Assembly: GCA_903894295.1 (NCBI GenBank)
Contig: CAITPI010000054.1
Location: forward strand, 60,306 to 124,305
DNA: 64,000 nt
Source: an uncultured Acidimicrobiaceae bacterium
Lineage (GTDB): Bacteria > Actinomycetota > Acidimicrobiia > Acidimicrobiales > RAAP-2
Direction of reading: 5' to 3'
How positions within the stretch are numbered: the stretch's first letter is position 1; each line of letters begins with the position of its first letter. Under the pieces are notes generated by a model. The model had not been told where the DNA came from and ran no database searches. It worked only from the letters and a program-made list of their open reading frames with translations. Position numbers and translations under genes: made by a program. Positions 17,316-26,073 of this stretch are shown here, piece by piece.

Positions 17316-19102
17316 GAGGCACCGCCTGAAGTGGTCGCCTCGGCCATGGCGGGCTCGGAGTGGTCCGGTGGGACCATCGTGCCGAACTTGTGCTCGGAAC
17401 GGTGCTCAGGGTGGTTGTAGTCCCAGGCGGCCCGTTCCGAACGGATCGGCGGCAGGTGGGTGTAGTTGTGGTGGGGCGGAGGTGACGAGGTGAACCACTC
17501 GAGGGACTGACCGTCCCACGGGTTGTCCCCGGCCGCCACCGGCTTCATGTAGGAGTGCACCAGGTTCACGAGGAAGACCAGGAACGACGAGGCGATGATC
17601 CAGGCACCGACGGTGGAGATGACGTTCAACGAGGTCCACCCGTTGGAGGCCAGGTAGCTGGCGATGCGCCGGGGCATGCCGTCGAGGCCGACGATGTACT
17701 GGGGCATGAACGTCACCCAGAAGCCGATGAACAGCAGCCAGAAGTGCAGTTTGCCCAGCTTGTCGTTGAGCATCCGGCCGAACATCTTCGGATACCAGAA
17801 GTAGAAGCCGGCGAATCCGGCGAAGACGGCCGTGCCCATCAGTACCTGGTGGAAGTGGGCCACCACGAAGTAGGTGTCGTGCGTCATGAAGTCGACCGGG
17901 GGGGAGGCCAGCAGCACGCCGGTGACGCCACCCATGAGGAAGGCGAGCAGGAAGCCGATGCAGAAGAGCATCGGGGTCTGGAAGCTGAGCTGGCCGCCCC
18001 ACATCGAACCGATCCAGTTGAAGAACTTGATCCCGGTCGGGACGGCGATGAGGTAGGAGAGCAGTGAGAAGAAGGGGAGCAGGACCACGCCGGTGGTGAA
18101 CATGTGGTGGGCCCACACACCGGTCGAGAGCGCCGCAATGGCCATGGTGGCGAAGACCATTCCCTTGTAGCCGAAGAGCGGCTTGCGGGAGAAGGTCGGG
18201 ATGATCTCGGCCACGATGCCGAAGTAGGGGAGGGCGAGGATGTAGACCTCGGGATGGCCGAAGAACCAGAAGAGGTTCTGCCACAGCACGGGGACCCCGC
18301 CGCCCTGGACGGTGAAGATGTGGGTGCCGAAGTGGCGGTCACAGAAGAGCAGCACCACGGCGGCGAACAGCACCGGGAACGCAATCAGGATCAGCACGCC
18401 GGTGACCAGCATCTCCCAGGAGAAGATCGGCACCCGGAACATGGTCATGCCGGGCGCCCGGAGGTAGAAGATCGTGGCGATCAGGTTGACGCCGGTGAAG
18501 ATGGCCGAGAATCCGGTCAATCCCAGCGCCATGAGCCAGAGGTCGGCCCCGGCGCCTGGGGAGTTGATGGCGTCCGACAGCGGGGCGTAGGCCACCCACC
18601 CGTAGGAGGCGGCGCCACCGGCGACGAGGAAGCCGGCCATCATGACGCAGGAGCCACTGAGGTAGAGCCAGTAGGACAGTGCGTTCAGACGGGGGTAGGC
18701 CATGTCGGGCGCCCCGACCTGCAGCGGAACCACATAGTTGGCCAGGCCGCCGAAGGCGAAGGGACCGGCAAAGAGGTAGAGCATCAGGCTGCCGTGCATG
18801 GTGAACAACTCGTTGTAGGTCTGGAACGAGACCAACGAGCCGTTGGGATCGGCCAGCTGGGTCCGGATCACGAGCGCCATGATGCCGGCAATGAAGAACA
18901 GCACCAGCGAGGTGATCATGTAGGACTTGCCGATCACCTTGTGGTCGGTCGACGTCAGCCATTTGAGGATGCCACTCGGGCCGTGTTCGGCGTGCTCGTG
19001 ATGGGCGTCGTGGCCGTGGCCGTGGTCGGCACCACCTTCGGGCTGGATCTCTTCCGGTCCGTCGGCTCCGACAAGTTCAGGGGGATCGATGGTGGTCGTC
19101 AT
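17312..19102 (-). CDS. ctaD: Cytochrome c oxidase subunit I
   Basis: Catalytic haem a/a3-CuB subunit that reduces oxygen to water and pumps protons. It has 596 residues and twelve helices. The cross-linked Tyr-His motif is [14 protein letters not shown], with Glu in the D-channel position of the same motif. The K-channel lysine lies in [11 protein letters not shown], and haem ligands lie in [11 protein letters not shown] and [12 protein letters not shown]. The cytoplasmic N-terminus is unusually His-rich ([14 protein letters not shown], residues about 27-40). It starts 2 nt after the ctaC stop and overlaps ctaF by 4 nt. Confidence 0.97.
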   Translation of the reverse strand: MTTTIDPPELVGADGPEEIQPEGGADHGHGHDAHHEHAEHGPSGILKWLTSTDHKVIGKSYMITSLVLFFIAGIMALVIRTQLADPNGSLVSFQTYNELFTMHGSLMLYLFAGPFAFGGLANYVVPLQVGAPDMAYPRLNALSYWLYLSGSCVMMAGFLVAGGAASYGWVAYAPLSDAINSPGAGADLWLMALGLTGFSAIFTGVNLIATIFYLRAPGMTMFRVPIFSWEMLVTGVLILIAFPVLFAAVVLLFCDRHFGTHIFTVQGGGVPVLWQNLFWFFGHPEVYILALPYFGIVAEIIPTFSRKPLFGYKGMVFATMAIAALSTGVWAHHMFTTGVVLLPFFSLLSYLIAVPTGIKFFNWIGSMWGGQLSFQTPMLFCIGFLLAFLMGGVTGVLLASPPVDFMTHDTYFVVAHFHQVLMGTAVFAGFAGFYFWYPKMFGRMLNDKLGKLHFWLLFIGFWVTFMPQYIVGLDGMPRRIASYLASNGWTSLNVISTVGAWIIASSFLVFLVNLVHSYMKPVAAGDNPWDGQSLEWFTSSPPPHHNYTHLPPIRSERAAWDYNHPEHRSEHKFGTMVPPDHSEPAMAEATTSGGAS

Positions 19103-19104
19103 CT

Positions 19105-19992
19105 TTACGCCTTAGGGGGGTTGGGGATGGATGGTTGGTTGGAGGTTCCGGCCGGGGCCTTCGAAGTGGAAGGAGTGCCGAACCGGATGAGATGAACGCC
19201 CTTGGCCTTTTCGCTCGAGACCCAGGCCTGGAACTGCGCCGGGGTCACGGCCTTCACGGTGAAGAGCATCTCGGAGTGGTAGAGGCCGCAGATCTGGGTG
19301 CACTGACCGTTGTACGTGCCGGTGTGGGTCACGTTGAAATCGAAGTAGTTGGTGACACCGGGCAACGCATAGCGGCTGAAGTTGAAGTCGCGGAGGTAGA
19401 AGCCGTGGATGACGTCGTTTGACGTCAGGGTGATCTGGATGGTGGAGCCGGTGGGCACGACCATCTGGGGCCCATGGTTGCCCGGCCCGGCGAGGCCTTC
19501 CCCGGCAACTCCGATGCCCTGGTGGGGATAGTTGAAGATCCAGCCCCACTGGAAGGCTGTCACGTTCACATCCACCACCGGCTTGCCGGCCGACGTGGTG
19601 GCTCCGACCGGCACCGTGGCATCCACGTTGTTCTCGGTCAGGACCGTGAAGTAGAAGAGCACGCCGACGATGACGATCGGGATGCCGGTGTAGAGGATCT
19701 CGAGCCAGAAGTTCTCGTTGAACTGGCGCGGGATGGCGTCCGAGCGACGCCGGTACCGGAAGATCGCGTAGAGAATCACCAGACCGACGGCGCCGCCGAT
19801 GATGATGCCGGTGGTCATCATGCCGGACCACAACTTGAACGTGTCCTGACCCTGGCTGGTGACGCCTTTGGAGGCCCCATAGGAGGGATAGGCGTTGCAT
19901 CCGGTGAGCAGCACCGCTGCTCCGGCCCCGAGGCCAAGTATCCACCGGGCCCAGACAGGACGCGATCGGGGAGATTTTTCAGGATCGGACAA
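19105..19992 (-). CDS. ctaC: Cytochrome c oxidase subunit II
   Basis: Carries the binuclear CuA centre that accepts electrons from cytochrome c. A lipoprotein-type signal ([17 protein letters not shown]) is followed by two membrane helices (residues about 50-115) and a cupredoxin domain. The domain contains [11 protein letters not shown] and the CuA motif [15 protein letters not shown] 19992 is taken as the start because AGAGG (20003-19999) is placed 6 nt upstream; an in-frame GTG at 20019 adds nine residues but has no good site. It is the first gene of ctaC-ctaD-ctaF. Confidence 0.94.
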   Translation of the reverse strand: MSDPEKSPRSRPVWARWILGLGAGAAVLLTGCNAYPSYGASKGVTSQGQDTFKLWSGMMTTGIIIGGAVGLVILYAIFRYRRRSDAIPRQFNENFWLEILYTGIPIVIVGVLFYFTVLTENNVDATVPVGATTSAGKPVVDVNVTAFQWGWIFNYPHQGIGVAGEGLAGPGNHGPQMVVPTGSTIQITLTSNDVIHGFYLRDFNFSRYALPGVTNYFDFNVTHTGTYNGQCTQICGLYHSEMLFTVKAVTPAQFQAWVSSEKAKGVHLIRFGTPSTSKAPAGTSNQPSIPNPPKA

Positions 19993-20137
19993 TGGAGACC
20001 TCTTTGTGAATCGGTTCACTCGGAAACTCTAGTCCCTCTGACTCGAAGAGTAGAAGTCCAGCGCCGACCTTCCGGCAGTTTTTTCACACACCGCTCCCGG
20101 GCCAGGGAACAAAGGGGGCGGGTCCGGCCAATCAGGT

Positions 20138-20845
20138 TCAGGCTTTGGGACCCGACGCCGTTCCGCCGGCGGTCCCAGGCTCCCCTTCCGCCTCCGGGGA
20201 GTCCTCGTCAGGGGGTGCCGCCATCCACTTCCCGGCGGTTTTTCCGGCCCGGCGCAAGCCCCGCTTCAGGACGTCCTCGACGGCCGGACCATGCTGGTGG
20301 ACGGCTTCCCGACCCGTTGCGCCGACAACTCCCGCCGTCCGGCCCAGCCGGCGGGCGGCGTTTTCGGTCACCGTCGGCGCGGGTTGTGCTGTTCCCTCGT
20401 CGATCACCCGGGCGTCGATGACGTCTTCGCCTGTGGTCGTTCCGGCTTTCCTGACCTTGACTCGCTTGGGTTTGGGCCGGGTGAACATGGCCAACCATAG
20501 AAGACCGACGGCCAGGACTTCGAGGACCACGATGCCCTCGACGTCGGGCCGGAACCGGGGCAGGACGGGGGCCAGTCCCGCCAGGACCGCCAACAAGGCC
20601 ACCAGGACGAGGTGCAACCGTGGCGGGACGAACGGGGCGATGCCGACCGGGCCCCGCACCGTGACGGCGAGCAGCAGCAGCACGACCGCCACTGCGAGGA
20701 GAACGTCGCCGTGGGACACGTGTACCCAGGTCTGGACCAGAACGAACGCCAGGGCAATTTCGACCAGGGGGGCAACCCAGAATGGAACGATTCTCCTGGC
20801 AGAATCCGGTGGATCGTCGGTGGCGTTCACGGGTTCATCGGGCAA
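20138..20845 (-). CDS. Membrane protein of unknown function with basic/acidic cytoplasmic tail
   Basis: A 235-residue protein that I do not recognise. Four hydrophobic segments occupy residues about 20-130: an N-terminal hairpin IVPFWVAPLVEIALAFVLVQ, LLAVAVVLLLLAVTV, LHLVLVALLAVLAGLAP and VVLEVLAVGLLWLAMF. They are followed by the basic loop TRPKPKRVKVRK and a polar tail of about 100 residues rich in Ala, Gly, Glu and Arg. The layout resembles actinobacterial sensor-like membrane proteins that lack their kinase domain, but no motif supports a function. It is a single gene between ctaC and tatA. Confidence 0.55.
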   Translation of the reverse strand: MPDEPVNATDDPPDSARRIVPFWVAPLVEIALAFVLVQTWVHVSHGDVLLAVAVVLLLLAVTVRGPVGIAPFVPPRLHLVLVALLAVLAGLAPVLPRFRPDVEGIVVLEVLAVGLLWLAMFTRPKPKRVKVRKAGTTTGEDVIDARVIDEGTAQPAPTVTENAARRLGRTAGVVGATGREAVHQHGPAVEDVLKRGLRRAGKTAGKWMAAPPDEDSPEAEGEPGTAGGTASGPKA

Positions 20846-20934
20846 TGACCGGTCAACGGTGAGGGCCGCGTCGGGCCGATGGAATCACGTTGGCGACCAC
20901 TTCGCCGGGATGGCGCCGGGTCGGATCCGGATGG

Positions 20935-21192
20935 TCAGGAAGGGCTGTCGGTCGTCTCGTCGGCGGTCGTCGCCGGCGTGGTGGGGGTTTGCGCTTTCTT
21001 GGATCCGGTGGCCTTGGTGGTCCCATCGGCCGCGGCGCCTTCCTCAAGGCCCTTCTTGAACTCCTTCTGGGCCGAACCCAGCGAGCGGGCCATCTTGGGA
21101 ATCTGGGTCGAGCCGAAGAAGACGAGGACGACAACCACCAGAATGATGATCCCGTCGACACCGAAGATCTCTGCGGGGGGGCTGAAGTGCAT
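20935..21192 (-). CDS. tatA: Sec-independent translocase protein TatA
   Basis: Pore-forming component of the twin-arginine export system. From ATG 21192 (GAAGAGG upstream) the protein has 85 residues. A short periplasmic N-terminus leads to a single membrane helix GIIILVVVVLVFFGS, the hinge STQIPKMARSLG and an amphipathic helix SAQKEFKKGLEEG. The C-terminal tail is Thr/Ala-rich. The FG hinge and following amphipathic helix are diagnostic. tatB and tatC are not in the window. The Rieske protein QcrA is a known Tat substrate in actinobacteria, so proximity to the respiratory locus makes sense. Confidence 0.88.
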   Translation of the reverse strand: MHFSPPAEIFGVDGIIILVVVVLVFFGSTQIPKMARSLGSAQKEFKKGLEEGAAADGTTKATGSKKAQTPTTPATTADETTDSPS

Positions 21193-21286
21193 TGTTACCT
21201 CTTCTCGTCGGACAACCAACCCTCAGGTTAGACCTCTGGACGCTTCCTTGCCGAACAGGCCAACATGCCGGGCCGAAGTGTGCCGG

Positions 21287-21718
21287 TCAACCGGCGAGGA
21301 ACACCCCAAGGCAGAGGGCGGCCACCGATGACAGGGCGCCGATGGCACCCCATATGGCGGTGGCCCGTCGGCTCCCGGCCGCCTGGTGCAGGAACATGGC
21401 CACGCCGGCGAGGACCACCACGGCCACCTTGGCCATGAGTACCGCCTTCCACGTCGACGATGCCCCCGAGACGTCACTGGCCGCAATGTTCCAGAACCCG
21501 GTCAGGAGGAGCAGTCCGTAGGCGGGCCACATCAGGCGGGCAAAGGCCTGGGCCACCTTCTTTGGTGCGTCATCGCCCAGTTGGCGTACCGTCGGGAGCA
21601 GGGCCAGCACGGTGAACTGGCCACCGACCCATACGGCTGCCCCCAGCACGTGGAGGATGAGCCGGATGCCCTCGAGGGCCGAGGCCAGATGTACCGGAGA
21701 ACCGGCGGCCGTGACCAC
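21287..21718 (-). CDS. CopD-like four-helix membrane protein
   Basis: A 143-residue membrane protein with four helices. The first contains LILHVLGAAVWVGGQF, the signature of the CopD (copper resistance D) domain, with a conserved His near its start. A second His lies in AMFLHQA on the last-but-one helix. Short CopD-only proteins are common in actinobacteria and may handle copper or haem; no function is established. The GTG start lies 6 nt after the crotonase stop, suggesting cotranscription with that gene. Copper delivery to the nearby oxidase is possible but is inference. Confidence 0.65.
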   Translation of the reverse strand: MVTAAGSPVHLASALEGIRLILHVLGAAVWVGGQFTVLALLPTVRQLGDDAPKKVAQAFARLMWPAYGLLLLTGFWNIAASDVSGASSTWKAVLMAKVAVVVLAGVAMFLHQAAGSRRATAIWGAIGALSSVAALCLGVFLAG

Positions 21719-21724
21719 GTCGGC

Positions 21725-22489
21725 CTACCGGCCGGTCCAGTTGGGCTCGCGCTTCTCGGCGAACGCGATGGCACCTTCCATGGCGTCGGCGCTCCGGCCG
21801 ATCTCGCCGAACACCGAGTCGTTCACCGGCCAGGCCTCGGCTTCGGACAGCTCGCTGGCCTGCTTCATGACCTGCTTGGAGAGGCGCACCGCCATCGGGG
21901 CGTTCCTGGCGATCCTTTCGGCCAGGGCCATGGCCTCGTCCATCAGCTGGTCGCCGGGGACCACCCGGTTGATGAGTCCGATCTCGAGGGCCCGGGCCGC
22001 GTCGATCGGCTCGCCGGTGAGGGCCAGTTCCAGGGCAATGGCCTGGGGAATGCGCTTGGGAAGCCGGATGAGGCCACCGGCACCGGCCACCAGGCCCCGG
22101 GCCACTTCGGGGATGCCGAACTTGGCGTGGTCGGCCGCGACCACCAGGTCGCAGCTCAGCATGATCTCGCAACCGCCGGCCAGAGCCGAGCCGTTGCAGG
22201 CGGCGATCAGCGCCTTCGGGAAGTCCCGCTTGGTGATCCCGCCGAAACCCTTCTCGGTGATCGGGAACTCGCCGGTGGCAAACGCCTTCAAGTCCATCCC
22301 GGCCGAGAACGCCTTGTCGCCGGCGGCCGTGAGGACCACCACCCACACGTCGTCATCGGCTTCGATCTCGTCCAGGGCATTGGACAGGGCGGTCGCCGTG
22401 GCCAGGTTGATGGCGTTGCGGGCCTCGGGCCGGTTGATGGTGAGGATCTCGATGTGACCTTGACGCTCGCGCAGCAGTTCGTCGGACAT
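21725..22489 (-). CDS. Enoyl-CoA hydratase/isomerase (crotonase) family protein
   Basis: A 254-residue crotonase. The N-terminal strand IEILTINRPEARNAIN, the oxyanion-hole segment AFSAGMDLKAF, the second oxyanion region GSALAGGCEIMLSCDLVVAAD and the catalytic-loop region FGIPEVARGLVAGAGGLIRLPKRI are all present. The NWTGR ending is common in actinobacterial members. The expected role is hydration of 2-enoyl-CoA in beta-oxidation, though isomerase or other crotonase chemistry cannot be excluded. ATG 22489 has an AAGGAG site. Upstream, on the same strand, lies a thiolase-like gene, suggesting an acyl-CoA catabolic unit. Confidence 0.88.
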   Translation of the reverse strand: MSDELLRERQGHIEILTINRPEARNAINLATATALSNALDEIEADDDVWVVVLTAAGDKAFSAGMDLKAFATGEFPITEKGFGGITKRDFPKALIAACNGSALAGGCEIMLSCDLVVAADHAKFGIPEVARGLVAGAGGLIRLPKRIPQAIALELALTGEPIDAARALEIGLINRVVPGDQLMDEAMALAERIARNAPMAVRLSKQVMKQASELSEAEAWPVNDSVFGEIGRSADAMEGAIAFAEKREPNWTGR

Positions 22490-22562
22490 TCTGGTCTCCT
22501 TGGTTCAAGCGGGGCCGACTCGCGTCAAGCCGTCATGGCCGCTGGTGGTCGGTGAAGCGTAT

Positions 22563-24095
22563 CTACTCCGCCAGACGGTAGCGCGGCTCGTTGGCCGACA
22601 CGACCACCGGGCGGCCCACGAGGTCCACGACGTCCATGGCGCCCATGGCGGCCGTGACTCCGTCGTTGGCCGGCGTCAGGGTCATGTGGCGTCCATCCTC
22701 GAGTCGCACGATGACCGGGGCGCCACCGGCTCCCCCTTCGTGGTCCCGCACGACGGTGGCCGAGAGGACGGTGGCCGGCTGTTCCTCGGCGACCGACAGG
22801 GCAACCTCTTGGGCTTCGGCGTCCAGGGACTTTTGCACCTCGGTGGTGTCGGCCCGCTGGAAGCCACCCGGCGGGGGCGTGGTGCCGTAGAGCCCGAGCG
22901 CGTGCTTGGTGATGTACCAACCGAGTCCTGTTGCGAGGCCGAAGCGGGGCTCTCCGTCGTTGCTGCCGTCCTGGCGCAGGAGGTCGGTCAGGGTGGCGAT
23001 GCCGTGGCTGGTGTAGTTGTTCCCCGGTCCGCCGAAGTAGGGGAGTCCGCCGGTGACGGTGAGGCCCCGGGGATCGTTGGTGGGCAATCCGAACGCCTCG
23101 GCCGCTTGCTGGACGGCGGAGGGGAAGCAGGAGTAGATCTCGATCCGGTCAAGATCGTCCATGCCGAAGGGCCGGCCGGCCGCCTGGCCGGCCGCCGAAC
23201 AGAGGGCGCTGCCCCCGGCGTGCAGGGCTGGTGACCGGCTGAGGTCGGCCCGGGCGGTGACAGAGCGCACGTCGGTGGTTTCGGCACCGGCCCAGATGAA
23301 GACCGCCTGGTCGGCCACTCCCGCTTCCCGGGCGGCCGCCAGGGAGCAGACGATCACGGCGGCAGCCTGGTCCGACCCGAGGAACGCCGTCATCCGCTTG
23401 GTGTAGGGATCGCAGACCAGACGGTTGGCCGGGGACGGGTTGGCGATCTCTTCGGGGGTCAGCACCTCGGGGAACCACGCCACCGGATGTCGGGCCGCCA
23501 CTTCGGTGAAGGGAGCCATCAACTCTCCGATGAACTGGCGCTGTTGGGCCGAACTGCGACCATTTCGGGCGGCGAGTGCCGTTTCGAACAACGGATAGAC
23601 GTGAATCGGGGCCAGCAGGAAGACCGCATCTTCGGCCGGAGTCGAACCCGGAAGGTTGTCACCCACCATCGGGTCGGCCGGAAGCGCCGTCTCCCCGAGG
23701 TAGCGGTCCCCTCCCTCGGCCCGGCGGGCCCGGGACGACCGGATGGCTTCGGCCCCGGCGATCATCGTGACCGAAAGCTGTCCGGCGGCAATTTCTGAGG
23801 CGGCCCGGTTGACCAGCCACTGCGGGGTGTTTCCCCCGATGGTCGATACCTCGCAGGCAACGTCGGTGATCCCGAGCTCCCGGGCCAGTTCGGTGGCCGG
23901 GGCTGGACCGACCTTGGTCATGATGTTGACGACCGACAGGCGCTCGATCTTGTTGCGGAGGGCCGGAGCCATCTGGAGGGCTTCGTTGGCCGCCCGGGCC
24001 ATCAACTCGACCGGATTGAGGGTGTCGGTGCGTTCGAGACATTGGCCCGAGGCGATCACGACCGGAACGAGGCGAGGGTCAGGATGGCTGGTCAC
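22563..24095 (-). CDS. Thiolase-like protein (TLP1 type) lacking the usual nucleophilic Cys
   Basis: A 510-residue acetyl-CoA acetyltransferase-like protein. The thiolase fold is clear, with LNPVELMARAANEAL near the start, MIAGAEAIRSSRA, and the C-terminal GLGWYITKHALGLYGTTPP. At the position where thiolases have the reactive Cys it reads STIGGNTPQWLVNRAASEI, without Cys. After residue about 430 an extra small domain (LSATVVRDHEGG...VVDLVGRPVVV) resembles the additional C-terminal domain of mycobacterial thiolase-like protein type 1. GTG 24095 is chosen over ATG 24164 because a TACCTT hexamer lies 7 nt upstream and the extension is low complexity. It may bind acyl-CoA without thiolysis. Confidence 0.75.
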   Translation of the reverse strand: MTSHPDPRLVPVVIASGQCLERTDTLNPVELMARAANEALQMAPALRNKIERLSVVNIMTKVGPAPATELARELGITDVACEVSTIGGNTPQWLVNRAASEIAAGQLSVTMIAGAEAIRSSRARRAEGGDRYLGETALPADPMVGDNLPGSTPAEDAVFLLAPIHVYPLFETALAARNGRSSAQQRQFIGELMAPFTEVAARHPVAWFPEVLTPEEIANPSPANRLVCDPYTKRMTAFLGSDQAAAVIVCSLAAAREAGVADQAVFIWAGAETTDVRSVTARADLSRSPALHAGGSALCSAAGQAAGRPFGMDDLDRIEIYSCFPSAVQQAAEAFGLPTNDPRGLTVTGGLPYFGGPGNNYTSHGIATLTDLLRQDGSNDGEPRFGLATGLGWYITKHALGLYGTTPPPGGFQRADTTEVQKSLDAEAQEVALSVAEEQPATVLSATVVRDHEGGAGGAPVIVRLEDGRHMTLTPANDGVTAAMGAMDVVDLVGRPVVVSANEPRYRLAE

Positions 24096-24102
24096 GGAGG
24101 GC

Positions 24103-24108
24103 AAGGTA
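24103..24108 (-). promoter_or_regulatory. -10-like element of the thiolase-like gene (leaderless)
   Basis: On the minus strand TACCTT ends 7 nt before the GTG at 24095, and no ribosome binding site is present. It supports the shorter start of this gene. Confidence 0.35.
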
Positions 24109-24303
24109 CCATCGCGGGGCAGGACAACGGGAACGATGACGACCGTCGGTGGGTGGGCCTGCATCGACGTGACGACAGACGTGGCCCGGGATCCCGGGCG
24201 GGGTGGCCTTCGCGGTGGGGGCGGGAAGTCCGGCCGGGACGATGGCCCTGGATGGCGGGTTCCGGGCAGGATCGAGGGAAGTGGAGCGGAAATGGGAGAT
24301 TCG

Positions 24304-25746
24304 ATGGCGGATCACGACGCCCTGCTCTTTGGCGTGGCCACGGCCGGCTTCCAGATCGAAGGCGGGTTCAACGGACCCGGGCAGCCGGCCAACAACTGGT
24401 TTGCCTGGGAGTCGGCCGGCCGGGCCGAACCCTCGGGAGCGGCCATCAACTTCTGGGCGGAACCGGAGGTGGCGCTGGACCGGGCGGCGGCCCTGGGGTG
24501 TCGAAGCTTCCGCTTCGGGATCGAATGGGCCCGGGTCCAACCGGCCGAGTCGACCTTTGACCAGGCGGTACTGGACCGCTACGTCGCCATCGCCCAGGCG
24601 TGTCTTGACCGGGGCATGGAGCCGCTGGTCACCCTGCACCACTTCACCCATCCGGCCTGGCTCGGCGCCGATTTCTGGCTCCGGCCCGACGCACCGGAAA
24701 TTTTCCGGGCCTGGGTCGAGCGGGCCACCGAAGCGCTCGCTCCGGTGGTGCGTCTGTGGGTCACGATCAACGAGATCAACGTCGTGGTGCTCGGCTCCTG
24801 GCTGCTCGGCATGTTCCCTCCCGGCAGGGTGCTCGCCTTCGGGGACGTTGCCACCGCCACCGATCATCTGCTGACGGCCCATGTGTTCGCCTATGAGGTG
24901 ATTCACCGCGTCCGGCCCGATGCCGTGGTGACCACCAACAACTCCTGCCTCAGCCTCTACGAGTATGACCGCCTCCTCCTCGATACCCTCCTGTGGCGGT
25001 CGATGGGGGTCGAATCCCTGGACCTCGACCCCTGGCTGGAGGAACGCCGTCGTCAGCACTACTCCCTGCTGCCCGGACACGGGCTACCGGAACTGGCCCT
25101 GCGCCGGGCCGCCGCCCTCCGTTCCCCGTTGCCCCGGGGAAGTCGGCGCAACCCCCGTCATCTCCGGTCCCGGGTGGCGGTCGAGTCGAGCAGCCACGAA
25201 CGGACCCTGGATGCCATCGGCATCGACTACTACGACCCGATGGTCGGCCACCACCCCCGCTGGCCGATGCATCGAACCTCGGGTGGACGGAACCCGAGGC
25301 CCACCCGGGAGTTGTGGGATGACCCGCCCGATCCGGATGGTCTGACCCGGTGGCTCGGTGTGCAGCACCACCTGACGCCGGACCTTCCGCTCTGGGTCGT
25401 CGAGAACGGACTGTGCAACCGGGTGAAGGCCGGCGTGGCGTGGCCCCGGCCGGACGGATGGAACCGACCCGACTACCTCCGGGCCAACATCAAGGCGGTG
25501 CAGAACGCCCGGGATCTCGGGGTTCCGGTCACCGGTTATTGGCACTGGTCGCTGGTCGACAACTACGAGTGGGGATCGTACGAACCCCGCTTCGGCCTCT
25601 ACGGCGTGGACCGGAGCGACCCGGAGCATCCCCGCTGGCAGGAGACCGATGCCATAGGGGACGACGCCGCCACGGTCTACCGGGAGATCATCGCCGGTCT
25701 GGCGCAAGGTGACCGTTCCGTGCTGGAACCACCAACGCCGTCCTGA
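24304..25746 (+). CDS. Glycoside hydrolase family 1 protein (beta-glucosidase-like)
   Basis: Retaining beta-glycosidase fold. The product of about 480 residues opens with LLFGVATAGFQIEGGFN, continues with RFGIEWARVQP and LVTLHHFTHPAWL, and carries the acid/base Glu in WVTINEINV, where the family usually has NEP. The nucleophile Glu is in LWVVENGLCNR, followed by YWHWSLVDNYEWGSYEPRFGLYGVD. Both catalytic Glu residues are thus retained. ATG 24304 has a GGGAG site 5 nt upstream; ATG 24292 with GGAG is an alternative that adds four residues. No signal peptide is present, so it is cytosolic. It is divergent from the thiolase-like gene. The natural substrate is unknown; a glycosylated steroid or terpenoid is possible. 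Confidence 0.87.
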   Translation: MADHDALLFGVATAGFQIEGGFNGPGQPANNWFAWESAGRAEPSGAAINFWAEPEVALDRAAALGCRSFRFGIEWARVQPAESTFDQAVLDRYVAIAQACLDRGMEPLVTLHHFTHPAWLGADFWLRPDAPEIFRAWVERATEALAPVVRLWVTINEINVVVLGSWLLGMFPPGRVLAFGDVATATDHLLTAHVFAYEVIHRVRPDAVVTTNNSCLSLYEYDRLLLDTLLWRSMGVESLDLDPWLEERRRQHYSLLPGHGLPELALRRAAALRSPLPRGSRRNPRHLRSRVAVESSSHERTLDAIGIDYYDPMVGHHPRWPMHRTSGGRNPRPTRELWDDPPDPDGLTRWLGVQHHLTPDLPLWVVENGLCNRVKAGVAWPRPDGWNRPDYLRANIKAVQNARDLGVPVTGYWHWSLVDNYEWGSYEPRFGLYGVDRSDPEHPRWQETDAIGDDAATVYREIIAGLAQGDRSVLEPPTPS

Positions 25747-25774
25747 CCCCGGGATGAGAGGGACGGCTCCAGAA

Positions 25775-25795
25775 CCCCGGTGGGGCGAACCGGGG
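25775..25795. terminator. Hairpin between converging genes
   Basis: CCCCGG (25775-25780) and CCGGGG (25790-25795) form a 6-bp GC stem with a 9-nt loop, 29 nt after the glycosidase stop and just before the end of the opposing DUF5522 gene. No T-run follows. It is a candidate bidirectional terminator. Confidence 0.35.
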
Positions 25796-25806
25796 ACCGG
25801 CTCCGG

Positions 25807-26073
25807 TCAACGCGCCCAGGGGCAGTGCCGACATCCGGTGGCGCAGCAGCGACCCCGCTCCTTGAGGAAGGCGGCGGTCATGACGAACAGTCCTGAGGTC
25901 GGATCGAGGTAGCCGGGTTGGCCGAGGTCAAGTGCGCTCTGGTGGGCCCGGAGGATGGCCTCCCGGTCGGGCCGGTCCAACGGGAGCCGGTCGGGGTGCG
26001 GTTCGTAGGGCGACCGGTCGGCCAGGGGTTGCGGCTGGTCCACCTCAGTGTGAGGGAGCGGGCAGTGGAGCAT
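25807..26073 (-). CDS. DUF5522 family protein
   Basis: A small protein of about 88 residues from ATG 26073. The conserved core is YEPHPDRLPLDRPDREAIL, followed by HQSALDLGQPGYLDPTSGLFVMTAAFLKERG and the Cys-rich end CCATGCRHCPW. This end, with two CC/C-x2-C elements and a His, could bind a metal. It matches the DUF5522 family, whose function is unknown. The start overlaps the exporter's 3' end by 29 bp, so the gene is probably cotranscribed with it. A GTG at 26043 would avoid the overlap, but no ribosome binding site favours it. Confidence 0.7.
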   Translation of the reverse strand: MLHCPLPHTEVDQPQPLADRSPYEPHPDRLPLDRPDREAILRAHQSALDLGQPGYLDPTSGLFVMTAAFLKERGRCCATGCRHCPWAR

